Origin: Bacillota bacterium
GTDB taxonomy: Bacteria > Bacillota > Clostridia > Christensenellales > Aristaeellaceae
Assembly (NCBI GenBank): GCA_023460055.1
Contig: JAEWRJ010000130.1
Location: 1-14,978, forward strand
DNA length: 14,978 bases
Direction: 5' to 3'
The notes beneath the pieces were generated by a model. The model did not search any database. It worked only from the letters and a program-made list of their open reading frames with translations, and had not been told where the DNA came from. Of this stretch, positions 1 through 7,126 are shown in pieces. The stretch's first letter is position 1. Each line of letters opens with the position of its first letter. The position numbers and the translations under genes are program-made.

Positions 1-249
1 AGCTTTGAGGTATACAAGCAGATGGCCTTGATCAACCCGCCCAACCCCAAGGAACTGTGCGATGAACTCTTTAAAAAACCCGGCATACCGGTCGTGCTCA
101 TGGACGCCAACGATATCCAGCGCGACCAGCTGGGCAAGTCTGAGGGATTCCCGCTGAGTGACGAACAGATACAGGACGCTATGAAGGACAATCCCTCCGG
201 TCAGGGCGATGAGCTGACCCCGCTGATCCTGATCCGTCCCATCAACTGA
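1..249 (+). CDS. C-terminal part of a coenzyme F420-0:L-glutamate ligase-like (CofE-family) protein
   Basis: The frame is open from base 1 and the ATG at 22 is internal, so this is the last 82 codons of a gene that begins before the window. The visible end contains NPKELCDELF, a hydrophobic strand with VVLMDANDI, a LGKSEG turn, then AMKDNPSGQGDE and a closing TPLILIRP. From memory this order (a D-x-ND strand, LGxS, then DNPxGQxxxxTPxxIIR) is the usual C-terminus of the Clostridia proteins annotated as F420-0:gamma-glutamyl ligase. Those proteins share the CofE fold, but most Clostridia do not make F420, so their real substrate is unknown. The ligase core and its metal site are outside the window, so the call rests on the tail only. 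A strong terminator follows the stop codon directly. Confidence 0.55.
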   Translation, partial: SFEVYKQMALINPPNPKELCDELFKKPGIPVVLMDANDIQRDQLGKSEGFPLSDEQIQDAMKDNPSGQGDELTPLILIRPIN

Positions 250-261
250 TTCTGATCCAAT

Positions 262-296
262 AAGCCCGGACGCGTCGGAACGTCCGGGCTTTTATT
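262..296 (+). terminator. Rho-independent terminator of the CofE-like gene, probably shared by the convergent lipid kinase gene
   Basis: An 11-bp perfect stem has arms at 262-272 and 281-291, a loop of 8 bases (273-280), and is followed by a T-rich run to about 299. It sits 12 bases after the stop codon at 249. The gene on the opposite strand ends at 307, so the hairpin lies between two converging genes. The A/T content on its left side is weaker, so termination of the minus-strand transcript is possible but less certain. Confidence 0.9.
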
Positions 297-306
297 TTAT
301 ATGCGC

Positions 307-1212
307 TCACAGACCCCGCGGGACCAGGAAATTCAATGCCCGAGGCAGTATGCTGACATCCGTCTCTTTCACCATCATGATTTCCCCATCGAGCAGGATG
401 CCCGTTTCACGGGGAAACCGGATCCGCGCGTGCTGCGCGCGCCGGTAAGTTATCAGCTTCCTGAGGCTCGGCTCCTCCAGGTGCGATCCTTTTTTATACA
501 GGCTCATCAGCCTTAGCAGCTTCAGGCGAGGCAAGGGCTTGACCAGGCAGATCTCCATCTGCCCGTCAGTATTGCTGCTCCTGGGCGAACTGCGGTAGCC
601 GCCGCCAACAAACTGCCCGCAGCCCAGCGTACACAGGAGCATCTTGCCCTCGCAAAGCCTTTCACCTTCCGCCGTCAATTCACAGGCAGTAAACATCGGG
701 CTGAGCAGCGCGCACAGCACGCCGGAAAAATACGCCCTTGTCCCCCCGATCAGCGGAATGCGGCGCAGCCGTTGCATACGGCGCACGACATTGGTATCAA
801 AGCCGAAGTGCACCATGTTGATGGCAAGCCTGCCCGCCACACTCATCAGGTCAACTTCCTCGACGCGGGCGGAGAACAGCTTCTCCAGGTCTAAAAAGTT
901 CTCAACCCCGCCATAATACTTGACGTAATCGTTCCCGCTGCCGCAGGCATAGCAGCCGACCTGCACATCCTTCATGCCATGCGCCGCGTTGACAACCATG
1001 TTGAGCGTGCCGTCACCGCCGCAGGCGATCAGGCGGAGCGTGCCCTGCTCTTTTTCCCGCAAGCCTTTCAAATAGCGCTCCGTATCCTCAGACCCCGCGG
1101 AGACATACACCCGGTAATCTATCTTTCCCTCATAAGGGGTCAGCGCGCCGCGAAGCGTATCTTCCGCGTTGCGCGTCCCTGCGGCTGGATTAACAATAAA
1201 AAAATACTTCAT
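307..1212 (-). CDS. Diacylglycerol kinase-family lipid kinase (YegS/BmrU/DgkB type)
   Basis: The 301-residue product matches the usual length of bacterial soluble lipid kinases. It opens with the nucleotide-binding VNPAAG (residues 7-12), then has GGDGTLN (65-71) and GSGND (91-95), the hallmarks of the DAGK catalytic domain. A C-terminal beta-rich part with LLDGEIM follows, as expected for the second lobe. Such enzymes phosphorylate diacylglycerol or related lipids at the membrane using ATP; the exact lipid cannot be read from sequence. The frame extends 12 codons further upstream, but I chose the ATG at 1212. AGGAG lies 5 bases before it, the protein begins with the usual hydrophobic strand there, and the longer start would fall inside the predicted -10 element. 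There are no transmembrane segments. It is probably transcribed on its own. Confidence 0.9.
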   Translation of the reverse strand: MKYFFIVNPAAGTRNAEDTLRGALTPYEGKIDYRVYVSAGSEDTERYLKGLREKEQGTLRLIACGGDGTLNMVVNAAHGMKDVQVGCYACGSGNDYVKYYGGVENFLDLEKLFSARVEEVDLMSVAGRLAINMVHFGFDTNVVRRMQRLRRIPLIGGTRAYFSGVLCALLSPMFTACELTAEGERLCEGKMLLCTLGCGQFVGGGYRSSPRSSNTDGQMEICLVKPLPRLKLLRLMSLYKKGSHLEEPSLRKLITYRRAQHARIRFPRETGILLDGEIMMVKETDVSILPRALNFLVPRGL

Positions 1213-1243
1213 GGCAACTCCTACATCATGACGAACGAATGGA

Positions 1244-1252
1244 ATCATACCA
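1244..1252 (-). promoter_or_regulatory. Extended -10 promoter of the lipid kinase gene
   Basis: On the minus strand the sequence reads TGGTATGAT, which fits the extended -10 pattern TGnTATAAT with one mismatch. A start point near 1237 would give a leader of about 25 bases before the ATG at 1212. No convincing -35 is seen; its place is taken by an A/T-rich inverted repeat (AGTAT-6-ATACT, 1256-1271). Confidence 0.45.
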
Positions 1253-1279
1253 TAAAGTATAGATAAATACTATTATTTT

Positions 1280-1762
1280 TTACCTGATCAGGGCCTCTTT
1301 CCACGCATGCAAAAGCCTTTGGAGCGGCCATGCGGCGTTGGCCGGGCTGGTCGAGGGAAGGATGATCAGCTTCTTGTCCAAGCCCTGATCATAGGCTTTC
1401 ACCGCTCTCCCGGCAAGCTGACCGTTGGCGATCACCCGCTCAACAGGCGCGTGATGAAGGATCAGGGTTAAATCGTTGGGCAGGGCACGCTTGATATCGC
1501 TATCTGCCGAGCCCTCCACCTCACAGGAAGCAAGCGCGTCCCACAGGGCCAGGCGGCGTGACAGCAAAAAGCTGATCTTTCCCTCCTTGTCCCCGGGCAC
1601 ATCCTGCTCATACACAAGCGACAGGACCTGCCAGAAGCGGTTGCGCGGATTGCCGTAATAAAACCCCCCGGCTCTTGACAGCACGGACGGAAAGCTGCCA
1701 AGGATCAGAATACGTGAGCGATCGTCCCATACTGGCTCAAATGGATGCAAGAGTTCAGGCAA
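1280..1762 (-). CDS. Hypoxanthine/deoxyinosine-DNA glycosylase (uracil-DNA glycosylase superfamily, family 6)
   Basis: This 160-residue protein fits the family that removes deaminated bases, mainly hypoxanthine (from adenine), from DNA and so starts base excision repair. The family motif spans residues 21-44: LGSFPSVLS, then FYYGNPRNRFW, where the Asn after the YY pair is expected in the active site. The second superfamily motif, LPSTSPANA (135-143), lies near the C-terminus as it should. No ATG is available. The start is TTG at 1762, with GGGAG six bases upstream. The gene overlaps the end of the upstream transporter gene by 8 bases, so its translation is probably coupled to that gene. The overlap also makes it the third gene of the chromate-transporter unit. 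Confidence 0.85.
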   Translation of the reverse strand: MPELLHPFEPVWDDRSRILILGSFPSVLSRAGGFYYGNPRNRFWQVLSLVYEQDVPGDKEGKISFLLSRRLALWDALASCEVEGSADSDIKRALPNDLTLILHHAPVERVIANGQLAGRAVKAYDQGLDKKLIILPSTSPANAAWPLQRLLHAWKEALIR

Positions 1763-2330
1763 GAATGGCTCCCGCGATACCCGCCAGTACAGTCAGCAGG
1801 ATAGGGTTCACCTTGAAGCGTATATTGGCCACCGCCGTCGCCCCAAAGATACGAACCCTCAATGGCGATATCGTTCCCAGGGGAGCGCTGAAGAAAGATG
1901 ACATGCCGCGGCCATCCCTGACCAGCACACCCGAGGCGATCATCAGGGCCGCCGCGGCGATCAGCCCGACCGCGGCAGGCTTCACGCCCTTCAGGACGCC
2001 ATCCATCAGGCTGTTGCCCTTGTATTTATCGATAAAATGCATGACCAGCATCACCAAGAGAATAGAAGGCAGCGATACCCCAATGGTGCCCGCCGTCGCT
2101 CCCCAGAAGCCGGAATGCAGATAGCCCACATAGGTCGCCGCGTTGATGGCGATAGGCCCGGGAACAACCATATCCAAGGCGTTTAGATCTGCCAGCTGCG
2201 CTATGCTGATGCCCAATTTCTGGCCTTCAGTCATGATCATGGACATCATGGCATAGCCGCCTCCAAAACCAAGCAGGCCGATTTTGAAAAACGTAAAAAA
2301 TATGAGCCAAAGGCTTGCGAGCATCGTCAC
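1755..2330 (-). CDS. Chromate transporter (CHR) family protein, second half-size subunit
   Basis: The 191-residue hydrophobic protein is one CHR domain. The first helix is followed by GFGGGYAM (residues 21-28), then VPGPIAINAATYVG (56-69), both typical of CHR proteins. The rest is a series of hydrophobic helices to the C-terminus. Full-length ChrA is about 400 residues with two such halves; here the halves are separate genes, as in the short-chain CHR pairs of Bacillota, which need both partners. Chromate export is the named function of the family, but for such gut or environmental pairs the physiological anion is not established. The start is GTG at 2330 with GGAGG nine bases upstream; it overlaps the upstream stop by four bases (GTGA). 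An in-frame ATG at 2324 is a weaker alternative. Confidence 0.9.
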   Translation of the reverse strand: MTMLASLWLIFFTFFKIGLLGFGGGYAMMSMIMTEGQKLGISIAQLADLNALDMVVPGPIAINAATYVGYLHSGFWGATAGTIGVSLPSILLVMLVMHFIDKYKGNSLMDGVLKGVKPAAVGLIAAAALMIASGVLVRDGRGMSSFFSAPLGTISPLRVRIFGATAVANIRFKVNPILLTVLAGIAGAILA

Positions 2331-2920
2331 TTATTCTTTCCTCCCCTGCCTGTCTTGAACCGTCCGTAGTATACAATCCCCGCGGCGGCAGCCAGCAGGA
2401 CCACAACCGGCGTGCTGATTTTTAAAATGAACACCAGCACAAAAGCCGCGGCCATAACGATCTTTGAATAGAGTGATTTTAAGTTATGCGCGCCCAGGGA
2501 AAAGGCCGCTGACAGCACCAGAGCCGCGGAGGCGGCTCGGATAGCTTTCATCGCCCCAAGCATGGGACCTGTTTGAGGAATGAGCTGGATGGCAATGGTC
2601 GCCGCGATCATGAGAACGAAAGCGGAGATGGTCGCGCCGACGGCAGCCGCCATCATGCCCGCAAAGCCCGCTGCCTGCCGGCCGACAAAAGAGGCGCAGT
2701 TAAGCGCGATAACCCCCGGAAGCGTCTGCGCCAGGGTCGCGTACTCCATAAAGGTTTCTTTATCCATCAGGTGATACTTTTCAGTTACATCCTTTTCGAT
2801 CACCGGCAGCATGGCCAGCCCTCCCGCAAAGGTGAAGGTGCCAGCCTTGAAAAAGATAATAAATAAGGCCCACAGGGTCCGCATTTTCCCGGGCGCTTGC
2901 GTCCTTGCCGATTCAGTCAC
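2327..2920 (-). CDS. Chromate transporter (CHR) family protein, first half-size subunit
   Basis: This 197-residue membrane protein is the partner of the next gene. It carries FAGGLAMLPVIE (residues 31-42) after the first helix and QTLPGVIALNCASFVG (65-80), the N-half versions of the CHR signatures, then several Ala/Val-rich helices and a basic tail (TGRGGKNK). The likely role is inner-membrane transport of chromate or another oxyanion as a heterodimer with the downstream subunit. The start is GTG at 2920 with AGGAGG about 11 bases upstream. An in-frame ATG at 2884 lacks a good ribosome binding site. The gene is the first of a three-gene unit ending with the DNA glycosylase, with overlaps of 4 and 8 bases. 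Confidence 0.9.
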   Translation of the reverse strand: MTESARTQAPGKMRTLWALFIIFFKAGTFTFAGGLAMLPVIEKDVTEKYHLMDKETFMEYATLAQTLPGVIALNCASFVGRQAAGFAGMMAAAVGATISAFVLMIAATIAIQLIPQTGPMLGAMKAIRAASAALVLSAAFSLGAHNLKSLYSKIVMAAAFVLVFILKISTPVVVLLAAAAGIVYYGRFKTGRGGKNK

Positions 2921-2956
2921 TGTACCGCTTTCCTCCTCAAATACCCATTCCCTGCC

Positions 2957-2965
2957 ATTATAGCA
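2957..2965 (-). promoter_or_regulatory. Extended -10 promoter of the chromate transporter/glycosylase unit
   Basis: On the minus strand TGCTATAAT is a perfect TGnTATAAT extended -10, about 37 bases before the GTG start at 2920. A TTGACA lies only 7 bases upstream of it, inside the tail of the preceding terminator, which is far too close to act as the -35, so the extended -10 must carry the promoter. Confidence 0.55.
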
Positions 2966-2973
2966 CGCGTGTC

Positions 2974-2999
2974 AAAAAGCCGCCTCGGCATGAGGCGGC
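2974..2999 (-). terminator. Rho-independent terminator of the uxaC-uxaE unit
   Basis: On the minus strand an 8-bp GC-rich stem (arms 2992-2999 and 2979-2986, loop of 5) is followed by five T (2974-2978 read as A on plus). It lies 23 bases after the uxaE stop and just ahead of the next promoter, so it separates the two units. Confidence 0.9.
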
Positions 3000-3022
3000 C
3001 CTTATACTGAGTCACAAGCGTC

Positions 3023-4447
3023 TCAGCCCAGCAGCGCCTTCAGATGGCGGCCGATGTGCCCGTCCAGGAGGTCGGCATAGTCCTCGCCGCAGCGGTCAAG
3101 CAGGCTGTACAGCTCACGGCGCAGGTACATATCACCCGTCTCATCAACAGCTGTCAGGATCAGACCGTAGGTGATGTGAAGCAGCTGACGCGCATTGACG
3201 TCGTCCATCAGCTCAGGCAGCCGGGCATCGCTCAGGCTTTCAAGCGGCGGTATCTTTGATACATCCGTGGTGACATGATAGTATTTCCTCGCCTCGTCAA
3301 AATGCGCCAGCGCGAATGCATGCATGCGGCGGTAGAAAGCGGGTTCCTTGATGGCAGCCAGCCGCACGGCTTCCAGCCAGTTGGTACCGGCGGTCTTTAA
3401 GTGGAATATACCGCCGCACAGCCTGCCGACAGACGGGAACACCTTAAACTTATCGGAGCCGGAGTGCACGCTGATCTTATAGCCGAATTTTTTGGCGATC
3501 GCTTCATGTACAGCCAGTTCTTCATCAAAGCGGGCGAGATCACCGATATAGTCGATGCCTTTTTGGAACTCGCCGATGAAGCGCGGAGCCAGAGACTGGA
3601 CAAGCACGCCGCGGCGATAGAGTTCGTTTGCCACAAAGTAATGCTGCAGCGGCGAGGTGGGCGTCATCGTTTCATCGATGGATACCTCAAAATCAACCGT
3701 CTTGCCTTCTACGTAACGAACATAGATATCGCGGATAAAACCGATGGCTTCCCCGTATATCAGCGCCGCGCGCGCCAGTTCCTCCCTGGTAAAGCACAGG
3801 CTGACCCCCGGAGCGACAGCGATCCCGCGATCAAGATAGACTTCCTCCAGCTCTCTGTCGCCCGCCCAGATCGCCAGTACTTCTTTATCATCCATCCCGG
3901 CGGCTTCGCCGCGGATATGCTCGCTGGAATCGAGTGTCAGCATTGAATAGCCGCAGCGCAGGGCATACTCGATTTCCTCGGGCTTTTTGAGATGGTCTCC
4001 ATCCGCCCCGAAGCCGCTCGTATAGCCTTCCCTAAAAACAGCGAAGCTGACACAATCCAGCACATCCTCATAGCCGCGCCTTGTCAGGGTCAGCTCGCGG
4101 ATGGACTGCTGGGCAAAAACCGGAAAGACCTTCGGATAGCGCTTGAAAGCACGGATATGCCCCTGAGCCGCCACGCCCAGCCTGTCGCCCACGCCGATAG
4201 AGCAGCAGCCTGCCAGCCCCTGCCTCGGCGCCGTAAAGGAAAAGAGCCGGCGAAGCACCCGGGCATTCTCATGGGTCAATGGCGCCAGCAGGTTTCCATC
4301 CCGTTCCTCCCCGGTGAAACCGGGGTTGTATCCCTGCACAACCAGCCGGTCACCTTCCTCTGCCTTCACCATAAAGACCTTTGTGCCCGGGATCTCATGG
4401 ATTGATTCCGGATAGACAAATAAATCATCGATACGCGTCATGCTCAT
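3023..4447 (-). CDS. uxaE: D-tagaturonate epimerase (tagaturonate/fructuronate epimerase)
   Basis: The 474-residue protein matches the UxaE family, first described in Thermotoga, which epimerises D-tagaturonate to D-fructuronate. This replaces the reductase and dehydratase branch for galacturonate. Visible conserved blocks are GADGDHLK (residues 147-154), SIDETMTPT (256-264), HSGSDKF (328-334) and KTAGTNWLEA (351-360); the Asp, Glu and His residues in them are likely metal ligands. It is soluble with no signal peptide, so cytosolic. The ATG at 4447 overlaps the uxaC stop by four bases (ATGA), with GGAGG seven bases upstream, so the two genes are translationally coupled. The neighbouring isomerase makes its substrate, which strongly supports the call. 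Confidence 0.9.
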   Translation of the reverse strand: MSMTRIDDLFVYPESIHEIPGTKVFMVKAEEGDRLVVQGYNPGFTGEERDGNLLAPLTHENARVLRRLFSFTAPRQGLAGCCSIGVGDRLGVAAQGHIRAFKRYPKVFPVFAQQSIRELTLTRRGYEDVLDCVSFAVFREGYTSGFGADGDHLKKPEEIEYALRCGYSMLTLDSSEHIRGEAAGMDDKEVLAIWAGDRELEEVYLDRGIAVAPGVSLCFTREELARAALIYGEAIGFIRDIYVRYVEGKTVDFEVSIDETMTPTSPLQHYFVANELYRRGVLVQSLAPRFIGEFQKGIDYIGDLARFDEELAVHEAIAKKFGYKISVHSGSDKFKVFPSVGRLCGGIFHLKTAGTNWLEAVRLAAIKEPAFYRRMHAFALAHFDEARKYYHVTTDVSKIPPLESLSDARLPELMDDVNARQLLHITYGLILTAVDETGDMYLRRELYSLLDRCGEDYADLLDGHIGRHLKALLG

Positions 4448-5856
4448 ACTGATTCCTCCGCTGTCAGGCCAAAGTAGGCCATGGTGTTATTGAAGCTGAT
4501 ATTTTCCACCATCCCGCCAAGCATATCCATATCCCGGGGATATTCGCCGTTGTCCACCCAGGAACCCAGCAGATCGCAGAGTATCCTGCGGAAATATTCA
4601 TGCCGGGTGTAGGAGAGGAAGCTTCGCGAATCGGTGAGCATGCCGATAAACCGCCCCAGCACCGAGTGGTTGGCGAGGTTGGTGATCTGCTCGATCATGC
4701 CCGTCCTGGTGTCATTAAACCACCAGGCGCTGCCGTGCTGCAGCTTTCCCGGATGATCCGCTGTCTGGAAGCAGCCGATGATCGCCGCGATCTGAGCGTT
4801 ATCAGCCGGGTTAAGCGAGTAGATGACGGTCTTGGGCAAGCCTCCCTCAGCGTCCATCGCGCCCAGCAGGCCACCCAGCCGCAGACCGCTATCCGCCCCG
4901 CCGCCGATGGCGTCATAGCCGGTATCCGGCCCAAGGGAAGCAAACGCGCGGGGATTGTTATTGCGAACCGCGCCGTAGTGCAGCTGCATGATCACGCCGA
5001 GTTCTTTGTAGCGCTTAGCCAAATGGAGCAGGACTGCCGTTTTATAGCCCTCCGCCTCCCGCGCGCTGAGCTTTTCGCCTTGAAGCGCTTTGCTGAAGGA
5101 GGCCGCCGCGTCCGTGTCCGGCTTCCAGGGAACAAAGTCCAAGCCGTGATCCGCTGCCCTGCAGCCCATGGATAGGAAGAAATCAAGCCGCTGATCCAAA
5201 GCCTGCTTCAGCGAGCGGAAGTCCTTGACCTCAATGCCGGAAGCGGCTCCAAGCGCTTCCAGATAGGCTTTGAACCCCGCTTTATCGATGTTGATGGCCT
5301 TATCGGGACGGAAGGCAGGCAGCACCTTGCAAGCAAATCCCTTGTCCTCCCTGATCAGCTTGTGCCACCGCAGATCATCAGCCGGGTCATCCGTGGTGCA
5401 GATCACCTTGACCCGCGACATGCTGATGATCTTGCGCGGGGTCAGCTCCCTGAGCGCCTTATTGGCCCGTTGCCATATATCCTGGCAGGTATCAGGGCTC
5501 AACGTTTCTTTGATATCAAAATAGCGCTGAAGCTCCAGATGGGTCCAGTGGTACAGCGGATTGCCGATCAAAAGCGGCAATGTCTCTGCCCACTTCTCAA
5601 ACTTTTCATAGGGTGATGCGTCCCCTGTGATGAAGCGCTCTTCTATGCCGTTTGAGCGCATCACGCGCCATTTGTAGTGGTCGCCGCCCAGCCAGGCCTG
5701 CGCCAGATCCTTAAAGGGCTTATCCTCATAGATTTGCCGCGGATCAATATGGCAGTGATAATCGATGATCGGCATGCGAGCCGCGTGATCATGGTACAGC
5801 GCGCGCGCGGTTTCACCCGACAGCAGAAAATCCTCATTCATAAAAGGTTTGCTCAT
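4444..5856 (-). CDS. uxaC: Glucuronate/galacturonate isomerase (uronate isomerase)
   Basis: The 470-residue length and sequence fit uronate isomerase (EC 5.3.1.12), a metal-dependent TIM-barrel enzyme of the amidohydrolase superfamily. It converts D-glucuronate to D-fructuronate and D-galacturonate to D-tagaturonate in the cytosol. The metal-binding HCH motif is at residues 34-36 after IIDY. Further family blocks are WRVMRSNGI, CTTDDPADDLRWH and the C-terminal SYTRHEYFRRILCDLLG. The ATG start at 5856 has AGAGG seven bases before it, a moderate site. It is the first gene of a two-gene unit with uxaE. Upstream lie a good -35, a hairpin next to the ribosome binding site and a pair of direct repeats, which point to control by uronates. 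No regulator or uronate transporter gene is in the window. Confidence 0.95.
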   Translation of the reverse strand: MSKPFMNEDFLLSGETARALYHDHAARMPIIDYHCHIDPRQIYEDKPFKDLAQAWLGGDHYKWRVMRSNGIEERFITGDASPYEKFEKWAETLPLLIGNPLYHWTHLELQRYFDIKETLSPDTCQDIWQRANKALRELTPRKIISMSRVKVICTTDDPADDLRWHKLIREDKGFACKVLPAFRPDKAINIDKAGFKAYLEALGAASGIEVKDFRSLKQALDQRLDFFLSMGCRAADHGLDFVPWKPDTDAAASFSKALQGEKLSAREAEGYKTAVLLHLAKRYKELGVIMQLHYGAVRNNNPRAFASLGPDTGYDAIGGGADSGLRLGGLLGAMDAEGGLPKTVIYSLNPADNAQIAAIIGCFQTADHPGKLQHGSAWWFNDTRTGMIEQITNLANHSVLGRFIGMLTDSRSFLSYTRHEYFRRILCDLLGSWVDNGEYPRDMDMLGGMVENISFNNTMAYFGLTAEESV

Positions 5857-5871
5857 CTCGGCCTCTCTTCA

Positions 5872-5893
5872 GCGGCGTGTCCGGGCACGCCGC
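5872..5893 (-). other. Hairpin in the uxaC leader, beside the ribosome binding site
   Basis: A perfect 8-bp GC-rich inverted repeat (arms 5872-5879 and 5886-5893, loop of 6) lies in the untranslated leader, only a few bases before the AGAGG site of uxaC. No T-run follows on the minus strand, so it is not a terminator for that transcript. On the plus strand it is followed by GTGTTTTT and would look like a terminator, but no plus-strand gene precedes it. It may tune translation or mRNA stability. Confidence 0.6.
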
Positions 5894-5914
5894 GTGTTTT
5901 TAACTAATATAGTC

Positions 5915-5943
5915 ATTTTGCAAAGCGTAGAGGACTTTGTCAA
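5915..5943 (-). promoter_or_regulatory. Promoter of uxaC-uxaE
   Basis: On the minus strand a perfect TTGACA (5938-5943) is followed after exactly 17 bases by CAAAAT (5915-5920), a 4/6 match to the -10. A TTTGCAAA palindrome (5917-5924) covers the -10, and CTTTG-6-CAAAG (5935-5950) covers the -35; either could be a repressor site. The predicted start is near 5908, giving a leader of about 50 bases. Confidence 0.55.
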
Positions 5944-5964
5944 GGCAAAGCAGGCACAATGACA

Positions 5965-5993
5965 ATTTTCGCAATCCCTTCAGCATTTTCGCA
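5965..5993. repeat. Direct repeat ATTTTCGCA x2, 20-base period, upstream of the uxaC promoter
   Basis: ATTTTCGCA occurs at 5965-5973 and again at 5985-5993, exactly two helical turns apart, beginning about 20 bases upstream of the uxaC -35. The spacing suits a regulator binding one face of the DNA. Apart from this, the 295-base gap between uxaC and the lipoate ligase (5857-6151) shows only the promoter and hairpin described above and a weak 4-bp stem with T5 at 6092-6109 that might end the lplA transcript. Confidence 0.45.
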
Positions 5994-6151
5994 CACCTGA
6001 CCTATTCCGTGGTTTATGTGTCAGCCATTCCCCGCCGTGCTGATCGCATCCCCGCCGGCATGGAACGGCTTAATCAGATGAAGAGCTATGCAAAAAGGGC
6101 ATTCCTGCCGTTTACTGGCGAAATACCCACATGGTAATTATTGATCTGGTA

Positions 6152-7126
6152 TTACAGAATCTGCTCGGCCAGCCAGGCGGCGATGTCATCGTCCTCCGGC
6201 CGGCCGCTTTTTTTGAGAGCGGCTGCCAGAGCCGACGGAGAAAACTGAGCGCCCGGCAGGAGGCTTGAGACACGTCCGGCCAGCTCCGGGTCATTGGCAT
6301 CGGTATAGCAATCAGCTCTGTGGACCTTGCCGTGGCGCATCGACAGAAGCAGCTCAGCCTCGCCCCAGTGGAAACGGTGACGCAGGGAGATATCGAATTC
6401 GGGTGTCCGGCCGAATGTCCAATCCCAGGAGCGGTATTTTTCCTGCAGCTCCTCGATCTGTTTAATCGGCAGAGCTTCCTGCCAAGCAAGATGCTCCGAC
6501 GGGCCGTATTCCTCCGCGAAGGCCTCAAACAGGGCGGCTTTCAGTGAGGCGATGTCCATCCCCGGGGCCCTGGGCGCAAGATTCTCCACCCGTGAGCGTA
6601 CGCTTTCCACCCCTTTGGCTCTCAGCTTTTCCTCTGAAGGCATCAAATAGCGGCCCAGTTTCTGCATATCCACATGATAGAGAATGGTACCGTGATGCAG
6701 GCTGCTGTCAGGCATGTGCCGGAATGCGTTGCCGGAAAATTTGGCTCCGCTTTCCTTGATCACAATATCATTCCGGCCTGATACCTGTGTTTCTACACCA
6801 AAGCTGTGCACAGCCCTTTGGATCACCCGGAGCTGGCGGGAGACATCATATATTCCCTTTGGCATGACAAATGAAAAGTTGAGATTGCCCAAGTCGTGAT
6901 AAACGGCTCCGCCGCCTGTGCTGCGCCGCACCAGAATGCCGCCCTCCTCCTTCAAGAGGTCACAGCGGCATTCCTTCCACGCGTTCTGGCCGCGGCCGAT
7001 GACCACTGTATGCGCGTTCTGCCATAAAAAAAGTGCGGGCACAGCGTCAGCGCGAAGCAAGAGCGCCTCCTCGACAGCCAGATTAAGCGTCGGGTCGAAT
7101 TGATCGCTTTGAAATAGTTTATTCAT
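6152..7126 (-). CDS. lplA: Lipoate-protein ligase A
   Basis: The enzyme activates lipoate (or octanoate) with ATP and attaches it to a lysine of lipoyl domains such as GcvH or E2 subunits. At 324 residues it has both the catalytic and the accessory C-terminal domain. The signatures are RRSTGGGAVYHD (residues 67-78), NLNFSF (81-86), GRND (118-121), the catalytic Lys in KFSGNAFR (129-136) and HHGTIL (144-149). I chose the ATG at 7126. An in-frame TTG at 7132 sits at a better distance (6 bases, against 12) from GGAGG and cannot be excluded. The gene overlaps the end of the dehydrogenase gene upstream by 8 bases (14 with the TTG start), so the two are coupled. No lipoylated protein is encoded in the window, so its target lies elsewhere. 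Confidence 0.93.
   Translation of the reverse strand: MNKLFQSDQFDPTLNLAVEEALLLRADAVPALFLWQNAHTVVIGRGQNAWKECRCDLLKEEGGILVRRSTGGGAVYHDLGNLNFSFVMPKGIYDVSRQLRVIQRAVHSFGVETQVSGRNDIVIKESGAKFSGNAFRHMPDSSLHHGTILYHVDMQKLGRYLMPSEEKLRAKGVESVRSRVENLAPRAPGMDIASLKAALFEAFAEEYGPSEHLAWQEALPIKQIEELQEKYRSWDWTFGRTPEFDISLRHRFHWGEAELLLSMRHGKVHRADCYTDANDPELAGRVSSLLPGAQFSPSALAAALKKSGRPEDDDIAAWLAEQIL

Noticed and set aside
2957..2975. TTGACA plus TATAAT read as a classical promoter of the chromate unit
   Set aside because: The two boxes are only 7 bases apart, so they cannot be used together; the extended -10 alone is proposed instead.
5937..6137. 66-codon plus-strand frame in the gap upstream of uxaC
   Set aside because: No ribosome binding site, no recognisable sequence, and it covers the uxaC -35 and the direct repeats on the other strand.
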